Shown here in pieces: positions 58,459 to 64,000 of a stretch of DNA of 64,000 nt. The stretch lies in NCBI RefSeq assembly GCF_000276665.1, contig NW_004955402.1:5060759-5124758 (forward strand), in the 5' to 3' direction. The notes below the pieces were generated by a model. It saw only the letters and a list, made by a program, of their open reading frames with translations. It did not search any database and was not told the DNA's origin. Positions within the stretch are counted from its first letter, which is position 1. Each line of letters begins with the position of its first letter. Source of the DNA: Chinchilla lanigera. Its lineage: Eukaryota; Chordata; Mammalia; Rodentia; Chinchillidae. The translations under genes and the position numbers were made by a program.

Positions 58459-61400
58459 ACTACCATTAAAACCAGCTGCTTGTGTCTGTTTTCAAATGTA
58501 TTTTCTGCAAGTTTTACAAATGCTTTCTTTCATGCTGGTGTCCTTTTGTGTCACATTGGTGGCACCTTGCCATTTCCTGAAGTTTTTAATGCTCCTCCTC
58601 CATCCTTCTTGCACCAACAAGCAAGTAAAACCTGGAACTTCCCAGTGCTGCTGGCAGAAGCCCCCAAGACAGCCACTCCTGTTTCTCCATCTTCGCTGCT
58701 CTGTGACCCTAAGGGTGTGTTTTCCACTCCCCCTGCCAGGCCTCGTGGGGGTGGACTCACCTGGGCTTCCCTGTCTGTGGACACACAGGCCCACATGACT
58801 GTCCTTACCCCAGTTCCGTCTTCAAGGAGAACTCTGATACGCTTTGGGCCCAAAGCACAACAAAGCCTTCTCTTTAGGAGCAAAGAATACACCCAATGGA
58901 GAAGCAGCCAGGCCATTGTTCCAACCAGGACTGACGGCTCCTCTTTACCTAAAATGGGCCTTTAAACCCCATGTACCTCTGAAGCCCCATTATTTTACAG
59001 AGTGCGCTGGTGATGTGACACACAACCGGAAGACAGGAGCAGGGCGGCCTTCGTCCCCGGGTCTCAAGGTTGGTGTGTTCCTGAAGCCTCTGCGTGTCCA
59101 TGCTGTGGTCTGATTGCCAGCATGCTCACCAGAGATGGGCAGACAGTGACAAGGGCACCCAAGGGTGCTGGCACCTTGCTGCTTCCCAAGGCCAACCGAA
59201 TGCTGGCACATGTGGGTCTGGGGTGCAGTTTGCCTGAATAGACTGGAAAGCTCAGCAGTCTGGCAGGTATTAGAATGACTAAATAAGGACCCAGACCCAC
59301 ACCACACACTCCTCTGTCACCTGTCCTCCTCTTCCTCTCCCTTTCTGCAGAAACTTTGGCCTCATTAGCAGAGAGCTACAGTTATTTTAACATGACTGAG
59401 AATGTACTCTTGAACCTTGTATCTCTTGATCTTTTTATAATTTTGCTGTATCTTCTAAATATGCTATTGTGGCTAACGGGCTATTGTCACATGCCACTTT
59501 AACTTGCCTGCATACTTTCAGCCAACATTTAACACATGCATAGTTAAGCAAAGTCTTCTTCAGAAATCTCTTCTCAGCCATAATGCACTCCTCCATTACC
59601 TCGGTGAGGCACAGGGAGTTGACGGCCTGGTCCCTGGGCAACAGGGACAATGACCGAGTCTTGGGAAGGGTAATGCCTGGCTGGTGCTTAGCTGAGTAAT
59701 TATCCACACTAGTTTCCTCACTTTGAAATAAAACACCAACAATCACAGGATAGCAGGGAAGCCCCTCATTCTCTCCTTTGAGGGCAAACTAAATGGGGTC
59801 CTGGCCTTGCTGCTTGGAAGAGTGGCTTCACATTGATTTTTGTAGAATCCTGTTGTGGGAGGGAGGCCTAGCTGTGGATGAGTCTGAAGGGAAGAGCCTA
59901 TGTTGCTCTCTGTGAGGAAGAATTTTCCATTTATTTTACTCTTATTTTTCCTTTTAAAAAAAAAAAAACCTTAGAATTCTTCAGGGGAAAAGATGTTATA
60001 TTATGTAAATAAAAGGAGACAGATGGGTTAAAGAGGGGGGAAGAATATTTCCATTTTAGCTCAGCTTTGGAAATCTAGGCCAGCGCTGATAAAAACTGAA
60101 GAAACACAGATTGCAGCCATATCTGTCTTACAAGAGAGAGCCACCATGCTCAGGCCAGAGGACGGCCACTGAGACAAGGTGCCGCTGTGCTGCTCCAGAC
60201 AGCTGCGTCCCAGTCGGGCTTGCGCAGGTTTGCTTTTTTATTTTCTGCTTAATAATTTGAGTCATCACTTATCAGAATGAATCACAGGCTTCTGATGTGA
60301 AATCCAGAGGACATTTCAAAGGCATGAAACCTGCCATGTCGGAGCCCCCCAGCCAGCCCCATTCAGCTGTGCGGTTTCCTCGATTAGCGACATCTTAACA
60401 TCTAAACTCTCACTTGGTGACATTTTCATTGGCACTTCTTGTTCTGTGTTCTGGCTCCTAAATTTCAATGCCTGTCTTCCAAAGAGAGAGTAGAGGCTTA
60501 TTAATCAGAAATGTATCACTTTTAATTTACCATCTTCAAAAAAGAATAGACTTTAAGAACACCTAACACCTTGCACCTTGGTCATAACTAAAATTTGAAA
60601 GTCTTTGAAAACAGGATGAAGATAGTGACAGCAGACGCCGGTTGTGGGGAGAGGACTAGAAGGGCAGTGGCTGGATGCAGCCTGTTTGTTTGAATTTGGG
60701 TAAGAAATGACTCACCTCCTGGCCAAGTGCTGACTCTCCAGCCTGCACTGACTCATCCGGGAATGGGGTAACTCATCCATGGTCTCAGCCAATTAAGACC
60801 AAGTAGAACAGAGCCAACTTCACAGAGTGGAGTCATTGCCTGCACACACTCCTGTGGGCCCGGAACTTAACTTGGGCTTGGGCCTTGGGAACTTCAGTGT
60901 CTCAGCAGGAGTTGGGGGCCTGAGATTCCTGGGGTACTGTCCTTGGTGCTGATCCCCCCCCAACCCCTGACCCTGGGGTTGCCTCATCTGAGCTGCTCTT
61001 GAAGGTGCATCCTGCCTGACATCCACCTGCCCGACTCCATCTCTGGCCCTTTCTTTGCACTTGCTCTTGATCTCTAGGTCCTCCTTGCCCAGCCACCTTT
61101 CTGCTACCCCCAGCTGTGGCCTGCCTGGGCACCTACCCACCTCAGCACCCTGCCAGCGCAGCCACCTGCACTTCCCCAAATTGCACCCCATGGGGAGCTG
61201 TTGGGCCCCGGAATTGGTCTCGGAGGGAGGTCTGTAGAGGTGGGAGGTGCCCTTATTCCTCTGAAATGTTTTGTATCACCCACAAGAGACCATACAGACC
61301 ACCAAGCACCCAGTCCGCAGACTTAGTAGACTTAAGGTTTTGTAACTGTACAGACAATCCTCACTTAACGACTGAGTTCAGTTCCTACATTGCTAAATGA

Positions 61401-61534
61401 GGAACTGTATACAGTACGTATGTTACAATGCTCAGAACAAAGACAGGGTTGAGGAAGCTCACCTCTAGGACTCTGCTTTTATTTGCATGACGCTTACATG
61501 CAGTGCTGTGAACTCACAGTGCCGAACCGTAGAA
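58459..61534. other. 3 kb with no recognised gene
   Basis: The stretch 60,000-60,620 contains AATTTGAGTCATCACTTATCAG (AP-1/MAF-like TGAGTCA) and no repeat signature. 61,345-61,420 (AATCCTCACTTAACGACTGAG) resembles the end of an unnamed DNA transposon. An A13 run occurs at 59,957-59,969. No exon called. Confidence 0.4.
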
Positions 61535-61639
61535 GAGGCCACTATGAGGCCACTGTGAGGCCGCTGTGAGGCCACTATGAGGCCACTGTGAGGCCGCTGT
61601 GAGGCCGCTGTGAGGCCGCTGTGAGGCCACTGTGAGGCC
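61535..61639 (+). repeat. 11-bp minisatellite with 33-bp higher-order unit
   Basis: Nine full units plus a partial tenth of GAGGCCRCTRT. In order the variable bases read ACTAT, ACTGT, GCTGT, ACTAT, ACTGT, GCTGT, GCTGT, GCTGT, ACTGT. The first three units repeat exactly as units 4-6, so the array grew by a 33-bp duplication. Because 11 codons equal 33 bases, the reverse frame also shows an 11-residue repeat, which is a by-product. Confidence 0.95.
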
Positions 61640-61843
61640 TTGCACGCTCCTGCATCATAGTCCAAATGTGGGTCGAAGGTCAGAGCAGCAGATCACAAGT
61701 CTGAACAGCAGCCTGGGGATGCAAGTCTGAGCAGTCATTAAACAGCTCAGTAGTTAAAAAAAGAATCACTATATCAGCAAAGAGAAAGACCGAATTGTAC
61801 CATCCAGTGCCCAATTTGGGAATTACGGAAAATCAGACCCTGG
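61640..61843. other. Short unassigned spacer
   Basis: Nothing recognised. Confidence 0.4.
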
Positions 61844-62175
61844 TGCTATGGGCTGCATGTTGTATCCCCCAAATTCATTTGTTGAAGCCCAGTGCCCAAC
61901 GCCATGGCCTGAGGAGCAGGGGCTTTCTGCTCTGGCCACCATGCTAAGGGGATTCACACTCACTTAAGAGTAGAACAGACACGAGGTTCCTCTTCTCAGG
62001 TGCGCAATGTGCCAGAGCAGGCAGCGTGGAGGGCCAGGACGCTTCAGCAGCCAGGTGACACAAAAGTGTGCCAGCACCATGACCATGGACGTTTTAGTCT
62101 CCAGAACCCTGAGAAATACATTGTTGTCTCATCCATACAGTCTCTGGTGTTTCGTTGTAGCCCATGCTGACAAAG
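61844..62175 (+). mobile_element. MaLR-like LTR (MST/MLT1 type)
   Basis: Starts TGCTATGGGCTGCATGTTGTATCCCCCAAATTCATTTGTTGAAGCCC; later CAGCCAGGTGACACAAAAGTGTGCCAGCACCATGACCATGGACGTTTTAGTCTCCAGAACCCTGAGAAATACATTG and CAGTCTCTGGTGTTTCGTTGTAGCCCATGCTGACAAAG. These match the MST/MLT1 phrases CCCCCAAAATTCATATGTTGAAGCCC and ACTTCCAGCCTCCAGAACTGTGAGAAATAAA. No internal region follows. Confidence 0.85.
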
Positions 62176-62728
62176 GCACTTGCATAGAAATCTGTAGCAT
62201 CTTGTACACTGGTGTGGTTGAGGGGCCCATGTCCTTACCATGTCAGATACGGGTTGACCTTCCTGAGATGCCACCTACCCTAGATGGCAGAGGCATAACC
62301 TGGACAACAGCTTTGGTCAGTGGAGGAGCAATGTGCTACCACCAATGGACCTGGAGGGGTCCCCAGCCCACTACAGGGAGGCGGTCTCCTGCTCAGACCA
62401 TCTGGACGCACCTGGGGCCACGCCCCATTGCAACCCAAGAAAGGTCCTCATGATTCTTCTTAAGCAAGAGATGAGACAGCAAAAGAACCTTACATTACAG
62501 ATTCTGTGGTTAGCAAGTCACAAAACGCCGCTATCTTCACATTATCTTTTGCAATTTCAATTTCAGTTTTAGGTAAGTAGGATAGCCACAAGGTATGAAA
62601 AATTTAATGTAAAAAATTACTGAATGAAAATCCTCTCCCACCCCATCTTCCACCTCTATAGGCCCACCCCCTACGCATGCTGCCTTAGGCATCCTTTTAG
62701 CGTTTCCTTGCATTTAAGCAGCCAAATA
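62176..62728. other. Unassigned non-coding stretch
   Basis: No primer-binding site or retroviral internal sequence follows the LTR. A 148-codon frame starting at 62,007 lies mostly over the LTR and is not a gene. Confidence 0.45.
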
Positions 62729-62921
62729 CAGTGTTGCCTCAGTTCGGGAACCCAACTCTTCCCACCGTTCCGGCTGCAAACTGAAGTGGTTGGAAACAGA
62801 GTCGAATCTTCCCATAAGGCCAACCCTGAACCTAACTATTGAATTTTATTCAGTTTGCGACCACTTCGCTCTGCAACCAGAATCCTCGAAAGAATCAAGT
62901 TTGTGAGCCGAGGCACCACTG
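62729..62921. mobile_element. Tigger-like MITE, 193 bp, TA-flanked
   Basis: Left end CAGTGTTGCCTCAGTTCGGG and right end TGAGCCGAGGCACCACTG are inverted repeats (about 18 of 23 positions). TA flanks both sides (62,727-62,728 and 62,922-62,923), the pogo/Tigger target. The interior has CTTCCCATAAGGCCAACCC, like the Tigger phrase TTTCCCATAAGAAA. No transposase sequence. Confidence 0.85.
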
Positions 62922-62929
62922 TATTACAG

Positions 62930-64000
62930 ACTTTTTCATTCTCACTTCCATTTTAGATAAATCATATGCTCTAGGTACTGTCTCACTTGATTCCTTTTTC
63001 ATGTGAGAATGTACTCTGGAGACTTCACCTCATGTCTATGCAGCAAGCCTCTTTGGAGAGCAGTTTCACAGCTGTGTGGTGGTGCTCCACCAAGTGGATG
63101 CGCTGTTCTATAACCTGGCTCCTCGCTTGCGCACACGCAGGTGTTCCGCCTTCTGTTATTGCAAACAGTGCTGCGATGGGTAACTGTGTGCATGTTATTT
63201 TGGACATGTGCTATTAGGGTAAATTCCCAAACCTGGGGTGGCTGAATAGAATAGGGTACATACGCATTTGTGTTTTAATTGCCCAGTGTACACGGTATGC
63301 TGATCCACACCATTTCCAGCCATTTTTGATGTCTGTTTCTAAATACCAACCAAGTATGTTATCAAACATTCGGGTTTATTGCCAACATGGTAATTGAAAA
63401 GTACCATCTTGATATAATTTTAATTTGCATTTTCACCGAGAGTGAGGTTTCTCATTATGAGTGACATTTTCCTTATGAGCATTTTTCATATGTTTAAGGT
63501 TCATTTGTATTTCTTTTTATGTGAATTTGCCAATTTTCCTATTGCCATGTTAGTCTTTTTTCTTACTGATTTGTAAGAACTCTTTATCTGCTAGCAAATG
63601 AGTTCTTTCTCTAAGAGATGAATTGCAAATATTTTTCCCATTTTGTCTGTCTTTTGGTTTTGTTTATGGGTATTTATTTGTTTAGTTAGTTTAAGTTTGG
63701 CTTGCTCTTAATGTGTCATTTTAAAATTTTCTTTTGGATTTAATAGCATAGCTAGGAAGGACTTTGTCATGCCATGACAGGGTATTGTTATGTTTCCTTT
63801 TAGTGTTTTTATGGGCTTTATTGTTTGCATTACCACTGTAACCATTTAAAGTATACAGTTCAGTGTGTTAAGTATGGTCAGATTGTGAGCACATCACTAC
63901 CCGCCATCTCTAGAACTTTGTTATCAGAAATTGAAATTCTGCTCATTAAACAGCAGCTCCCATTACCCCCCTGCCAACCCATGGTAACTACTGTTCAACT
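62930..64000 (-). mobile_element. Decayed L1 3' region, minus strand, runs off the window
   Basis: Reverse L1 phrases in order: TTCTGTTATTGCAAACAGTGCTGCGATGGGTAAC (63,153), TTTGATGTCTG..., GATATAATTTTAATTTGCATTTTCACCGAGAGTGAGG (63,412), ATATGTTTAAGGTTCATTTGTATTTC (63,489), TTCTTACTGATTTGTAAGAACTCTTTATCTG (63,561), ATTGCAAATATTTTTCCCATTTTGTCTGTCTTTTGG (63,623), then CTGTAACCATTTAAAGTATACAGTTCAGTGTGTTAAG (63,837) and CATCACTACCCGCCATCTC. No ORF survives. 63,820-64,000 may be a second L1 3' copy. Confidence 0.82.

Noticed and set aside
61465..61665. Repeat-containing protein frame over the minisatellite (PHSGLIVASQR units)
   Set aside because: The apparent 11-residue repeat follows from 3 x 11 bp periodicity of the DNA; no gene context.
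62007..62453. 148-codon frame overlapping the LTR at 61,844
   Set aside because: Half of it is LTR sequence; no retroviral gene or other domain is recognised.
1..64000. CRISPR array, operon, phage or integron-type systems
   Set aside because: Direct repeats seen are SINE target duplications, microsatellites and one minisatellite. The window is mammalian and lacks any prokaryotic gene organisation.

Overview
This window is mammalian nuclear DNA, most likely from a rodent. It holds 7SL-derived B1-like SINEs, B4-like (B1 plus ID) SINEs, tRNA-derived ID-like SINEs, ERVL-MaLR-type LTRs, decayed L1, L2 and MIR copies, and old DNA transposons. Four ID-like copies carry the signature GGTACCGGA (GGTACCAGA in one) before the A tail and near-perfect target-site duplications, so this family was active recently. 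I lean toward a non-muroid rodent such as a castorimorph (beaver, kangaroo rat or gopher group), but that is inference from the SINE type only.

I found no protein-coding gene, exon, functional RNA gene, CRISPR array or operon. The longest open frames either start at TTG or GTG, overlap repeats, cross the assembly gap, or sit in GC-rich DNA where stops are rare. The window is intergenic or deep-intronic.

Layout. 1-13.7 kb: four MaLR-like LTRs (one truncated by the window start is a fifth fragment type), MIR, L2 and SINE fragments and a hAT piece. 13.7-18.2 kb: mostly unrecognised DNA. 18.2-22.9 kb: a long decayed L1 on the minus strand, then an L1 fragment split by a young ID-like SINE. 24.8-25.3 kb: a TA-flanked, internally deleted mariner element beside or inside a second fragment of the same family. 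25.5-27.8 kb: plus-strand old L1 with a small inverted duplication. 28-37 kb: mostly unique, with two ID-like SINEs. 37,381-38,075: a run of N. 38-43.9 kb: SINE fragments, a CpG-dense patch near 40.2-40.7 kb, then unique DNA. 43.9-46.9 kb: minus-strand L1 holding a B4-like SINE, and a B4-like SINE split by an LTR. 49-58.5 kb: ID-like SINE, MIR, two or three L2 tracts and an LTR. 61.5-64 kb: an 11/33-bp minisatellite, an LTR, a Tigger-like MITE and minus-strand L1 running off the end.

Nothing here looks like a new biological system. The most informative signals are structural: the mariner arrangement, the inverted copy inside the L1, the datable nested insertions and the minisatellite. All repeat family names come from memory of consensus sequences, without a database search.
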